From: Epiperipatus broadwayi
Taxonomy: Eukaryota > Onychophora > Udeonychophora > Euonychophora > Peripatidae
Assembly (NCBI GenBank): GCA_028023455.1
Contig: JAQFVV010012511.1
Location: 2,232,165 to 2,296,164, forward strand
Direction: 5' to 3'
DNA: 64,000 bases
Below, in pieces: positions 34,506-47,545 of this stretch. Numbering within the stretch: position 1 is the first letter of the stretch; every line of letters begins with the position of its first letter. The translations under genes and the position numbers were made by a program. Under the pieces are notes generated by a model, which was given only the letters and a program-made list of their open reading frames with translations, did not search any database and was not told where the DNA came from.

Positions 34506-37500
34506 AATTTCATGTACATTAAGCTATGCCTATTTAATAATTACATTCATCTATTATTTATATTAATACAATTTATGTGGCTTTAAGTTGGTACAAATTA
34601 CTAATTTTAGAAAAATGATTAGAATGGTGGAATCAAAAACTAAAGGTATTTGAATTAATTCTTAGTTTAGAAATGTTAAAAAAAAATTCCATCTACCCAA
34701 TCGAATGGAAGAACTCACTTTGCTAGTTGCATATTTTAATATTACATGACATACTAAACGACTAGCCATATGATTATTTTTTCTATAATTTTGAAAATTA
34801 TATGACTAATTTATAAAGAACTAATAACAAAATAAAATAATCTGGTTTAATAGTAGTCTTGCAACTTAATGGATAATATATAATTCGGAGATTCAAAATG
34901 ATAACAAAACTGAAATTTTTTTTTATGTAACTGAAAAGTTCTCATAAAGGCACGGATTTTTTTCAAATATTAGTAGCAACAGTTTATAACACTTATTCTG
35001 CTTTAAAGCCATTTATCACAAGCTTAAATAATCAGTAAAAATTTGATGTTAATGCCCATTTAAACTTCTGGACTAATATCTAGCTATTGAGCTTTTTCAT
35101 TGAGAAATATCAGATTTGTACTTACATAGTTAAAAGTCATCTTTAATTTTTTATATTATCCAAACAACATGAGGTTTTATACCTAAATTATGTTGACTGC
35201 ATATTTACATACATCTAACACAGAAATTAAATTATACTGAAGACATGGATTTTTTGGCATGAATGAATATATATTAAATAAATGCATCATATAACTTTTT
35301 TGCTTAATTTCAATATCTTCATTGAGAGCAGTGATGTACTGTATTTATTCTACTCCAAAGCACTTTATAATAAATGTAAATAATCAATGGATCAGATAGT
35401 ATTTGAGAATACAAATTCCTGAAGTAGTAAAAGCTTTCACTTTTAGTATACATATCCAGCAATCACCTTTATGCTTCTATATTCTCCAAATTTATAATTT
35501 GACATTCAAATCAACTACTATTTAATAGTTATTTAATTAATAAATAGAGTAAATTATTGTTTCTAATGTAGAAATTTTAAGTAAGTTGAGAAAATCATAT
35601 GATGATTTTTCTAGTAGCTATTTCATAGTCTACATAATTATTGAATATTTAGTAATATATTAGTATTTAGGTAGAAAATGCAATCTCCATTTTAAATGTA
35701 ATCACTAGGATTGAAAAGTTCAATATTTCTGCTCCAGAAAAAGCAAACTACTTGTGAAGAACTCTAATGGTATTTGTCACAAAAAATCTTTATATTTTAT
35801 TATTTAGCTAACAAATTTTGTAAATAATAATTTCCACTACAAATTATCATAACTAATAAATATGTCTTTCAAAATTAAAGAGGATATGAAAGTTTTTTTA
35901 AGGTATGTATTATTGTACTGGTGGAAAATAGTTTGGTTGCTGCTGCAATAGATTTTCATTGAAATTATTTCTTAATAATAGTTTAAATTGTATGGTTTTT
36001 AACAATTTTTATTCACAGCAACAATGCAAGCATTGAATTAACTAATTAATATTAGATTATTTTAGCCTCAAACATGAACATTTTATTTGGAAGATTGCTG
36101 AGTAAAATATTTTGTCTATCTATAAAAAAAATTCTATTTATTACCTTTTAATAGAAATTTCAATGAATTTTTAACATAACATTCCGATCAATTTTTAAAT
36201 CTTGCTTTTGTATTTTTTTTAAAGACTCAATTAAAAAAAAATTATTTAAAAAACATCCATTTTGTTTTCTGGACTCTATTTTGAGTCCAGCTTCATAGAT
36301 AAATGCTGTGTATGATAAACATTTATTGAATAACTTTCTATTTTTGCTCACATACATGTGCACATGCACACACACATATATTGTACTCTGATCGGACAAC
36401 TACCATTACTACTATGCAATGAATGTAAATAACAACAATTAACTTCTAGCTCAACCAAGTTAAATTTTTTTCTTATACATAATATTCTAATAATACACAT
36501 CTGTTTATTTCATATCTAATATATTAGTCTTAATAAATTATTTAATAATAAAACATTAATAATCATGAGACTTGCTATTTAAATCATCCAGTAAGGTACC
36601 CCTTTTTTAACATATACCAAAAAGTATACCCTTAATGGCAAAGAAATATCACTCAAACACTACTCCACTAAAATATTAATGATATTTCCATGACTCACAA
36701 TTAAGATAAACAGATTATATCAATTTAATTTTAACACAATGTCATATTCATTTATCTATTAAAATGATTATATATTTCCTTTACTAACATTTCATAGCTC
36801 AATCAATATCTCAGGTAATTATTGTTGCTTCTTAAAACAAATAAATCAATTTGCATAACTAAATGTAAAGATGGATTTTATGTACATTTAGCTATATTTA
36901 AAAATAATTATTAATAAACAAATATACTCATCAATTCTTCCCTTTCAAAATCATTAACTACTTTTCTTGTAAAATTTGATTAAAACTAAATTAAAATTAT
37001 TAACTAATACTAATCACTATTAACTATCACAATTAAATTTAACATAATTTGTTATCACCATGTATTGTAATCTAATCATTTTAATTTTTATTTGGCATAC
37101 TATTTATCAGTCTTCATTATGATCATTAAGTAAGATAAAGAAAATTTACATTACTAAATATTTTAGATTCAATATCAAATATCTCTAATAATCACAATAT
37201 TTTTCTTAACTATTATTTTATTTAGATTATATGCAATAATACCCACATAGCTTTAATTATTACAATGTGTGTGTGTTAACAAGAAAAGAGACTCTCAACA
37301 CTTAGTTAATTTTAAAAAACAACATTAACATTTTATTACAAAAGTAATGCAAAATTTAAGAAAAAATTACACATTATATTTATTAAATAAATATTTAGCA
37401 TATTATAAAAAATAAAAAAAACTTAAAATCAACATTTAAAAAAATATTTATAATAAAATAAATAATTTGCACTTTGCTTTAAAATTATTTACAATTAGAA

Positions 37501-38598
37501 TATAGTATTTTTCACACTTAACTCTGAATATTAAGATACTTATTAATAATTTCATATGAAAACATATCCATAAAATAGATAACTTATACATTATCACATT
37601 CTAAATATTTCAAAATATATTATTTTATCATCATTACTTTATCTTTTATCTTCTATAATATTATGATCTAATTATAACTCTATAACTTGTTATATTTTTC
37701 TATGTTTATTTTTAATTATAAAATAAATAGTTAATTATTTAAATATTTATTAAGATATGGCATGTTATTAAATTGTTTATAGTAATATAATATTATCAGG
37801 TTTTCTTTTCATCATCACATCTCTTATGATTCAGACATTCATTCTGCATCTTAATCTCTAATATTTGATTAAAAAGCATTCAGAAAATCTTTATTTTTAC
37901 ATTCATTTAACATTTTATTTGTTCCATATTTAATTCTTCTTGCATTAAGTCAATTATCTTGCCATCATTTGAAAGTTTAGCTATTATCTTTGCTCAAATA
38001 TACAATTCCCTAATATGATGTATATACATAAGTGTGAGATGGATTCCTTATAAAACTATAAGAAACAACCTTATATAACTTAAGGCCACATTTTCTTATG
38101 TCTACCTTAGTTTCTATCTTGGGTTTTCTTTTAAGCTCTTAAAGATATTCAAAAAATGCTGTTTTCCATATATCATAATTATTTTAACTTACTTTAACTG
38201 TATTATACTTAACATTAATAATACATCCCTACCACTAAAGGATTTCCTAAAAAAAAACTATTTTCCTGAAACATTACTTTTTTTCTCAAACACTCCATAT
38301 AATTCCTAATCATCATAGATAAATATTATTCATTATTTCTTAAAATAATATCCAAACTTATTCTTAACATTTTATACTTTGAACACACCAAGAAGATTAA
38401 AATAAAAACAAACAAATAGTTTATGATATATAACTTATCATAAATATACTAAGTTAGTTACCTTTAACTTATTCAGAGATCAATTATACATACTTTTATA
38501 ATCATGTTCAGATCATAATAAATATATTCACTCCTCTATCATATGCATTTGCATTAATATATACATATAGCTTTACTTCTCAGTATATGTAAAATATA
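34506..38598. other. Long AT-rich gene desert
   Basis: About 4 kb of A/T-dominated sequence. Read on both strands I see no domain, SINE, hammerhead or element end; small frames such as 36399-36160 minus have no recognisable content. Confidence 0.4.
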
Positions 38599-38968
38599 TA
38601 ATTGTTAATTAGAGAAGATATTAATTAGTATTAAAGTTTATCGGCTTAACGTTTTCGAGGATCCATGCCTCATATTCATAGCCTTCATAAAATGTATAAT
38701 AAAATATGCAAATACAAATATTCAAATAAGCTAGTATTACGTAGCCCATTTCTTCGAGATCTCGAAGCAAGTATCCTTTCTATTAATGGCATGGATGTTT
38801 CCATTGATGTAAAATGCCTCCTTTATTTTTCTTTTGTGATCATTTGGTTCTGAGCACAATATTATGGGATTGGCGGGTGTGAAGTTGTGTCCAGATTGTT
38901 TAGCATCCTCGAAAACGTTAAGCCGATAAACTTTAATACTAATTAATATCTTCTCTAATTAACAATTA
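38599..38968. mobile_element. Foldback element, perfect 64-bp inverted arms
   Basis: Arms 38599-38662 and 38905-38968 are exact reverse complements, running from taattgttaattagagaag to gttttcgaggat. The 242-bp interior is not obviously coding; a 62-codon frame (38665-38853) has no recognised domain. Each arm contains GAAAACGTTAAGCC on the outward-reading strand. The exact arms imply recent insertion or gene conversion. It could be a MITE, but the hammerhead-like core at the inner edge of the left arm favours the PLE/retrozyme group. Confidence 0.85.
38643..38683 (-). ncRNA. Degenerate hammerhead-like motif in foldback arm
   Basis: The minus strand reads GGCT (stem I), ATGAATAT where CTGATGA is expected, GAGG-catggat-CCTC (4-bp stem II), GAAA, ACGT palindrome (stem III), T, then AAGCC, whose AGCC pairs with GGCT. 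The order of helices is that of a type-I hammerhead, but the CTGATGA box is damaged, so it is a relic at best. Confidence 0.4.
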
Positions 38969-41900
38969 ATATATACAATAAATATTATACATATTTATTT
39001 TACCTGATTCCTGGTTTAAATAATCCAATACCAATATCTTATACTAAAAAAATAAATAAATTAAAGTTACCTTAATCATAATATTTTTATGATTATTATC
39101 AATGACACTCTGGAATTTATAATTTCTTGATGTTATAGAATCACAATCGATAAACTAATATATACATATGTGCTATTTGCACAGATAATGAAGCTAGGAT
39201 AAAGCTTTTTTTTTTAATTTATTAAAATATAAAGCTGTTAAATTAAAGACCTGAGCAGTTTCAAAAGACTATTTGCTCTCATAATCATAGCTGTTGTTGT
39301 TAATAACGAAAAATTTTAATTGCTCTTTTTTTTATACTCAAAAATTCTAAAATATTTAAAACTAACAACATATAAACAAATAATTATGAATAATTAATAT
39401 TATCTTAAAAACTATAGTTCATATACTAAGTAATAAAACAAAAAGTTTTCTTGAATTTTTTGCACTGAATAAAATATTTTCAAGGAAAGAATTGTTGCTA
39501 TGATAACCAGTTTACCAACTGTTACTTGAAAGAGGTTTTTTCTCCTCTTTTCTCCCCTCCAAACTTTTTCTGTTCTTTTTAGCAGATACAAAAATCCAAA
39601 TAAATGTTAATTATCAATAACAATAACAAGTTCTTATATTAAAAGTTCATTCTTCTTATATCATTGATAAAAAAAATTCCCTGCATTTAATAAATATGAA
39701 ATTTATTCTTTAATAAAGACATTTATTTTTAAAAATCTGTTTTCTTTCAGCATAAGTTTAAAATATTTACTGTACAATTATACAGTTCTAGAGTTCTCCA
39801 AATCATTCTCATTTGACATGTTAATAATTCCAATAATATTTGCTAATAAAATTATAAAGTTCTAGATTTTCTCCTCCTGAATAATCCATATATAACATGT
39901 TAATACAGTTACTAATTATTACTTAGACAAAATTACAGTTATTAAATAAGCTTTTTAATTATTCTGCACTATATCTTTTTTCTTTTAGGCTACTGTTATC
40001 CTCCTAAAGTCACTAATAAATTCATATCAGGAAATGTTAATAGCTTTACTAAAAAGAGATCATTATCTTTGTCACTGCTAACAATTAGAGTTAGTAGAAA
40101 ATGTTCTCTACTATCCTGCATATGAAAATTAATAATAAATTCCTTACATATCCTTTGCATTTTTCTGTAAGCAAAATGGTTTGATACTCTGCAAGGTTTT
40201 TCATTTAAATACATTTTTGCTTCTTAAATGTTTTATTTCCTTTCATTACCATAAGTTTCCAGTTGGCTTACCAATGAGGATAGTTTGGCTTTTTATTTCA
40301 TAGTGGAATTAGTAAATAAACTTCTTAAGATATATCCCATGTTTGTACAAGTTATTACTATTATTTTTTAAATCAAAATAATAAGATTACAATAAATTTA
40401 TACTAAAAATTTTAAAACAAAGAATATAATTTATTTATTTTTAATTTTCCTGATTTCTTCCCTCATGTGCTCAGCCTATATTTATAGAAAAAAAATTTCA
40501 ATACCTGATTGATTAATTACTTTCAGATATTTGACAAAATTTGAATATTAATTAGTTTGTCTAGACTTTTAAAAATGATTTTATAACTAATGTTATTGAA
40601 TAATGTATATATATTTGATTAATGCAACATTTAAATTTATCTTTTAATAATAAACACTTTTTTAACTTAAATTTTGATACATAAAGTTTATAATCTACAT
40701 TATTGTAACTATTAATTTTAGAAACTTTTTAATGAAATTGATACAATTAAATAAAATATAACATTTGATTTAAACAAGTAATAAATTAAGTTGAGAACCA
40801 GGAAGTAAAATTTAATTTATTATTTCATGAATGTGTGTGTGCATATCTGTCAACCCACACCCCACTTTTCATTTATTTCATTATTAATTAAATGATTTAA
40901 AACAATAAATAAATAGCAATTTTTCATTTTGACCATTAATAATTATAAACATATTAATATTAATTGTTATAGCTATTGATTTAAAACTATCTTATATAAT
41001 TTCAATTATTCATTTTTATTTTAAAATAAATAACAATTTTTATTTCAAATTTATAAGTTAAATAAATTATATTGATTTAAAGAAAATTAACTTAAGCTTA
41101 ATACTACAGGTATTTTAACCTCTTCTATAATTTAAATAATAGGTTGTTACTAGTTATATATTTTAATTTTTTATTAAAATTTACCATTATTTATAACCAT
41201 ATAATAATGTAGCAAAATAGAAAGGCTACAGTTTATATATATATGAAGTTCATCTTTTAAAATCTATTTTCTGTAGCATGAAACTTTCCAACAGATGTAA
41301 TAGATCAGATTTCTGCCATACTTCAGTAAATGCAATTTGTGGGACAAAATAAGCAAAAACAGAATTTTTTTCTCTTGGTATAAATTTATAATTCTGAGAA
41401 AGGCACTCATTGATATCAACGTTTTCTGTTTATATATATACAAAAGATGATTTTAATGTTTTTATTTTAGAAAAATAAAATAGTTAAAAATTAAGCAGCA
41501 TGTAAATAAACAATTGTATGATGAAAATCTCTCTAATAGTCTTTTATGGAAAAGTAATGCAAGCAAAGATAATTCTCACCAAATAATAAGCAAGTGTTTA
41601 AGTAATTTATTTACCTGTTATTCATGAATTAGAAATAGTAAGACATCTGTTTATTGATCAATATTGGTTAATTACTTGGGTTGATTACATGAAAAAAAAT
41701 CTTCAGCTTGTTAAAAAAATTTCCAGTTTACTTAACATGGATTTCAACACTGGTCCATATGTATGATGTAAAGATACTCTATTATTGCATTTTTGAATCT
41801 CTTCTTGGATAAAATATAATATTGTAATTTATTTACTGCAGTCTTTGAATATGATTATAAAATATTGGTTATGACAAAAAAAATTATGTATAAAAGCAAT

Positions 41901-42234
41901 GTAATTAATTTTAAAAGCAATTCTTTTGATGGAGAAAGAAGATTAATTAAATTGTATGTTTATTGAAGAAAGATTATGCAGTTTACTAAATTAAGAATTA
42001 TATTGAAGAATTTGTTAATGATCTCTATAATGCTCTAGAAAAATTTAAGCTATATTATAGTACTCTGTGATGATAAAAAAACTTACAAATAAATCAGAGT
42101 AAACATATTTAATATTACATAAATTATACAACACTTTATTTATGTGTTTCACAAATTATTTATCAAGATTTTATAAACATTTTTTTCTTTTCATATGTAT
42201 ATATTTATGTTTAAGAAAGGGAAAACATTTTAAA
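38969..42234. other. AT-rich DNA, nothing firm
   Basis: No domain or RNA recognised. 41390-41440 contains ttctgagaaaggcactcatt and aacgttttc, reminiscent of hammerhead-repeat wording, but no complete core. Confidence 0.35.
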
Positions 42235-42390
42235 ACTATTCCTCTGAAGTATAAAGATTTCTCCAATAGTTCTCTAAACAATAACAGAGATTGGAAAAGC
42301 ATCACTCAACAGACTTCCCAACTACCAGGTGATGAGGATTTTAAGCAGATTTTCATCTTTGTTTTAATTTTTAGCTATGAATATGTATAT
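42235..42390. repeat. Dispersed repeat, copy 1 (partner at 47400-47545)
   Basis: Shares with 47400-47545, in the same order, ctctgaag/ctctt, ctccaatagttctct/caatattctct, cagaga, aacag/caacagacttcc and caggctttt, then tagctatgaatatg/tagatatctatga. The match is diverged. Class unknown. Confidence 0.45.
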
Positions 42391-42475
42391 AGTTGTAAGT
42401 ATATAAAAACAATTTATCATTTTTATTATTGAAATACAAGTATAATGTATATACTTAACCTAGATGTAATTAAAG

Positions 42476-42602
42476 GGGATTTGAACTCAGACTTTCAAAC
42501 TCCTACAGTCATCCACTCTATCCAATATAACCAATACACATATGACCACATACAGAATGGATTACTGTAGGGATCTTAAAAGTCTGGGTTCAAATTTCCA
42601 TT
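42476..42602. repeat. Head-to-head inverted pair of tRNA-like SINE (third family)
   Basis: The left copy is on the minus strand (42476-42535): its reverse complement reads ggatagagtggatgactgta, then ggagtttgaaagtctgagtt, then caaatccc. The right copy is on the plus strand (42555-42602): aatggattactgtagg, then aaaagtctgggttcaaattt. Each ends with a B-box-like gttcaaat and they diverge from a short centre. The same SINE word occurs at 20740-20812 and 21755-21812. Confidence 0.65.
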
Positions 42603-44280
42603 AATTACATTTTTATTATTATAAAATTATAATATTTTTCGTTTTGCTTACTTTGAATACTTGTTAAATAATCATCACATTGAATTTAAAAAATTTTCAA
42701 CTTTTCAAAAATACTAATATATATTTTTAAGTAATTAAATACTATAAAAGATAATGTTATTTATAATAAGCATGCACTGACTTTCTCTCCTACTTGCATC
42801 ATTTGACTTTAGTGGCATCTAAATTCCAATATCCTAAATCATAAAATAGACAATGAATAGCCAGTAGACACTAGATAGCAGTGTAAGTTAGATTCTTTTG
42901 ACATATTTTCATTACCAGTGTTTAAAAAATCCTAAATTGTTTTGACATTACATTGAAGATTCAGAAATTGAAAGAGAGATGTTACTAGTATTAAACATTC
43001 TAAATTGGACAAAAAGAGTCAAAAGGTAATATATAGGACTTGAAATGGAGATCACCAAAAACATTGAGGACTCTTTTACACATTGTAATTATAGTATAAT
43101 TTTTTATTATCTAAATAATTGTGTTCTTATTTTTAAAAAATTGTAATATAAAATATATACACAAAATGATTTAAGAAAAAGTTGTAGTTCCATATATTTG
43201 CATTTTAGCTGGTTTGTTACGAAACACGGAGAAAAAAAACAATTGAAATAACAATCTTATACTGGATTTTTGATGTAGGTAAGTTTGTAATACTTTTGTA
43301 CAAAAATTATTTTTCATGACTTCTCCAATATAGAATGCAAGAGTGAGACATCACATATTGCAATTCAGTAGTGTATTTATGTCTTCTAGTTAGGGTGTGG
43401 AAAAAGTTTTTAGATTAATTTTTATTTTTATGCTTTTTCAGCATGTGAATTATCATTACAATTAAATGGGCAAAGATGTTGATTAGTAATTGGTCACATT
43501 TTTCTTGCAGTGAAAATACCAAGATATACCAAAAAAAAAAATCTGTAAGTGACTATGTATGTTCTCATTTGCAAGGAGGTCATGGTTTAAGAATTATTGT
43601 CCAATATAGCATGATAATTTACTGATGGGAAAGACTACAGTATTATTAATAATAATGAATTGTTTCTTATAGATTTATTTTACATTTCAATTTGTTTTTA
43701 ATTATTAAAAGTAACATAGGATGATTTTACTAAGTATAAACAATTTTAGTTTGTTCTATATTAGTAATAATTGAAAGGTTGCTAGTCTTTCACATGTGCC
43801 TACTGTTATCTCTCAGACAGTCAATCAGATTTTAAACAGCATTTTTAAGAATGATCAGGCCTTGACACATGACAGAGATTTTGACAAGAAAAGGATGATA
43901 CCACTTTCTCTCTACTTAACTTTATATATATAAGCCAGTTCTATATTATTTTTGAAACAATATAGATTATTTAATCACAATTGGAGCATTTTGACTTTCT
44001 TTTCATAATTATTATTGCAATAAATGCATTATTTATACTATGTCTTTATCATTTTAATATTAAACCTTTTTGAATTACGTGATTTTGTACAGAGTAACAG
44101 ATGTTTATGTTAGAAAAACTTATCAGTTGTTGGACTGTATTAATAAGTGTAACTGATTAAATTATCAATTTTTGTGGATGGGAAGAATGTGTATTATATG
44201 CTACTGAAATAATATATATATTTTATTAATCTTATTACATTTAAGCACAAAAGTTGTCTTTTTTTTTTCATATGTCAAAG
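42603..44280. other. AT-rich DNA, nothing recognised
   Basis: No feature identified on either strand. Confidence 0.35.
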
Positions 44281-44374
44281 CATCTGCCGGGAAGCGAACC
44301 CAGTCTGCAAGCAACTGCTTGCTTGCAAAGTTGCTTGCAAGGCGACTGTGCTGACCTCTCGGCTACCGACACTT
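44281..44374 (-). repeat. tRNA-like SINE head (family of 2470-2558), with internal duplication
   Basis: On the minus strand: gtgtcgg, A-box tagccgagagg (rc of 44355-44365), the word ttgcaagcaa twice in the anticodon/variable part, cagactggg, B-box ggttcgcttcc (rc of 44290-44300), then cggcagatgc. The extra ttgcaagcaa block excludes a normal tRNA fold. Compared with 2470-2558 the two are clearly one family. Confidence 0.7.
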
Positions 44375-45504
44375 GACAAGTTGTCTTCTCTTTAGCTTTA
44401 AGTCTGATTACAAATGTATCAGTTTTAGTTCTGTAAATATAAATGTTGCAATGATTTTTCCAATCAAAACTATTATGATAGAAGTTTTTCTATTAAAACA
44501 TATATTTTGTAGCTAAACTTTACCTATTCAAACGATTTTTATTAATTGTACACAAAAAGAGATTTTCATTTTGAAGAAATTTCATTGTCAATCTTTTTTA
44601 AAAAATTAGAGGAAGTTATAATATTAATTCTTTGGATTCTGTATATAATACTATTAATGTTAAAGCTTTTCCATTTTTAGAGTTAAAAGTTCATTGGTTT
44701 GTCCTCAATTATTACTGTAATAGTCAAACAAAATCCCCGTGTATTTAGACCAAAAAATAAAGCCTAATTATTGTTTGATGTCTACGGAATAAAGAACGGG
44801 TTAAAGTACAGATTTGATTCTAAAAATCCTGAACATAATAATTTAATGACAGAAATTACAAAAAAACAACATTAATGGGGAGCCATCAATACAAGTAGTA
44901 TTAATCTATACCTTAAAATAACTTTCAGATAGTGACATAAAAGACAGCTTATGCATGTGAATAAAAAGCAAGGCTGGTTTTGTAGGTGGAGCAATAAACA
45001 ACAGACTCGATTGCTGAAATAAAACGCACCAAAATGAGGCAGAATATTTTAGAAATTTATTTTTATTAGATAAAAAATATTTTAACTCTCTCCATTTTTT
45101 ATAATCAAAAATCATTCAATTTTCTAAACAATTTTTCTTTCACTTAAATTTTTTTGAAACAGATAGATATTAATACAAATGTAAACAAAAGAAATGGAAA
45201 ATCTGTTATTTTATCTTAACTATGAATAAAATATTTTTAAGATAGTCTCTAGTTGTTGTTTTTTTTATAATAAATTTTTTTTAAAAAAAACAAGACTAAA
45301 GATAAATTAAGTGATCTAACAATAATGTGGTTTTTTTTTTAATTCTTTTTAAGTTTGTTATTATTTATTACATTTTAATTTTATTTTATTATTCACATTT
45401 TTATAGTTTATAATTTTTATTTTTTGTGTGGGTTTTTAATAAATCCCTTTTTTATATTTAATACATATTTTTTTTGTTTCGTCCATTGTCCTGTTACACC
45501 ATTA
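44375..45504. other. AT-rich DNA, nothing recognised
   Basis: No feature identified; long A and T runs around 45255-45345. Confidence 0.35.
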
Positions 45505-47345
45505 GCATCATTTTTAATCATTATCTGTTGACTGCAGAATGAAGATCTCTCCAAGTTTAATTCAGATCTTCTAATTAATAGTAATTTTTTGCACATTACG
45601 CCAGCAAAATTTCTTATTTTATCCATTCATCTCAAATGTGATTTTTTTTCTAGGTCTTTTACAATCTCTCCAAATCCAATTAAAAACTTCTGACTGTCTA
45701 TTATTATTTATATAATCTTACTCCATTTTGGTTTTTTAATTTTTTTTCAATAATGGCAATAATACATACTTGTTCTCTCAACCATATATTTCATTTTTGA
45801 TTTCATTCTGTTATTTATATCATACAGTTACAATTCTTCATACTACATTGGGTCATCTGGAGTTTATATAGTTCTTCTCTAAGTGTTTTTTAGTCTCAAA
45901 TACAAAAGTAAAAATTAGTAAAACATTTCTAATAAAAGCATTTCTTTTCAAATATTTTCTTTGAACACTAAGTTATTTCTAAGGAAAGTACTCCATTCAA
46001 GTTTAATTCTATTATTAATTTCATTCTTGTTATATTCCCATTTATATTAATAATTTGACCAAACTGTTTGTAATTATTAACTTTTTCTAATTCATAATTA
46101 TCACTTTTTTTTATCTTCTGAGAAAATACATTAGATTTTACCTTATTTTTTTTTATTTTATGATTTATCTTTTCTTTTTTACTTTCATCTGACAATTTTT
46201 GTAATATTTTCTGAAACTCTGAAGAATTGTTTACAAAAGCAATTACATTATCTGCAAAATATAGATGATTTAAATAAATTCCTTATATTTTTATTCCTTT
46301 AGCTTTCCATTGTAATTTACAAAATATTTATTAAAAAACTGCTATAAAAAGTTTTGACGATATAGAATCACACTATTGTACACTCTTTTCAATGTTAGTC
46401 TCCTTAACATCACCATGTCATCTAATTACAATTGAAGCATTTTGATAAATATTCTTCAGAATATGGTTTCAATATCCTGGATCTAAATCTTGATAATCCA
46501 ATGCTTAACCAGTTTTAATAATGGTTAAAGAAAGAATCAAATATATTTTTTATAATCTATATATGCAAAGTTCATGGCAACTAACATTCATTGAGATTTC
46601 TATAACTTCTTTAAATACTTAGATATGATTCACTATATTAAAACCCCTTTTAACTCCAACTTGTTCTTTTAGTTGATTTTTGTCTAAGTTTGCTGTAAAT
46701 TATTTGTAATTATCATCATAAAAATCTTATATAGAGTTGATGGAAGACTGATATTAGAAATTACAGACATCTTTTTTAATGATTTTTTTTTAAATGTCGA
46801 TATTACTATTGCATTTTTAAAATCATTTGCTACATTTTAATTGCCAATAAACATCACAAGCCAGAAATTAGTCTGGGATATTGAATGAGTAGGCACTAGA
46901 TGGTGATTTTATGCACAAGCCTTCTGGCATCCATTGATTACTCTGGCTTGCAGTTAGGTGCAATACATATAGATAGTTTTGCCTGTTTTTACATTTTAAT
47001 TGTTTAAATATTTGTCATATAGTTTTGTCAACAATTTTTCTATTTTTTTTGCAGCTTCTTTTAAAATATTCATAATAATTCCATCATTTTTAATAGCTTT
47101 TTCTCTTTTTTATATGTTTAATTCCTCATTTCAACTTTTTATTTAAAAAAATTATAGAAATAGCATTTTTAGGAGATACTTATTGCATTGTTCTTTGTTA
47201 TTAGTAGAGTTAGTTCTATTATAGAACAGTTCCACACATTTTATGGATATTCATTTTTTTAATAATAGTTTTACATTTTATTTCAGAAACAACATTCTTT
47301 CCAATACTAATATGTGGTTTTACATTTTTGAGTTTTTGTTAAGTA
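45505..47345 (-). mobile_element. Second RTE-type retrotransposon copy, RT part, interrupted
   Basis: Aligns collinearly with the RTE copy at 9889-12735: 'gaagatctctcc' near the 3' end, 'ccattcatctca.atgtg', 'gtactccattcaagtttaa', 'aatattcttcagaatatgg', 'tggatctaaatcttgataat' and 'aataatagttttac' all have counterparts. The minus-strand frame 46195-45968 (75 codons) is the palm/thumb region in heavily decayed form. It lacks the endonuclease end and is split by the insertion at 46844-46990. More decayed than the first copy. Confidence 0.75.
46844..46990 (+). mobile_element. Hammerhead-repeat fragment with 12-bp target duplications
   Basis: Flanked by the exact direct repeat acattttaattg (46832-46843 and 46991-47002), it interrupts the RTE copy exactly where the sister copy is continuous. 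Its 147 bp read aacatcacaagccagaaatt, agtctgggatattgaatgag, 'taggcactaga', 'tgattttatgcacaagcctt', 'catccattgattactctgg', then 'tagttttgcctgttttt'. This is the 28.4 kb unit from within the ribozyme to the gttttgcctgtttt word. CTGATGA is deleted to CATCAC, so it cannot cleave. The long duplication suggests target-primed integration. Confidence 0.85.
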
Positions 47346-47399
47346 TATACTTTTAATTAAGTAGATAAAATAGCCTTTGATAATAAGTAGCTACTGCAG
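47346..47399. other. Short AT-rich spacer
   Basis: Sequence between the RTE copy and the dispersed repeat; nothing recognised. Confidence 0.3.
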
Positions 47400-47545
47400 A
47401 CCAAAGGACTCTTCAATATTCTCTCATAGAGAAACAGAGAATAAAAAAAACAGTATTCAACAGGCTTTTCATTTCTAAGCAGTGAGTGTTAAGTGTTTTT
47501 TATCCTGTTTATTGTCTAGCTAAAGATAGCTAGATATCTATGAAT
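47400..47545. repeat. Dispersed repeat, copy 2 (partner at 42235-42390)
   Basis: Collinear but diverged match to 42235-42390, as described there. Class unknown. Confidence 0.45.

Noticed and set aside
38665-38853. 62-codon open frame inside the 38.6 kb foldback
   Set aside because: No recognisable domain; it is short and entirely within the foldback interior, so not called as a gene.
41390-41440. Possible hammerhead: ttctgagaaaggc ... aacgttttc
   Set aside because: It has a CTGANGA-like box but no GAAA on the same strand after a stem II, so the order required for the ribozyme fails.
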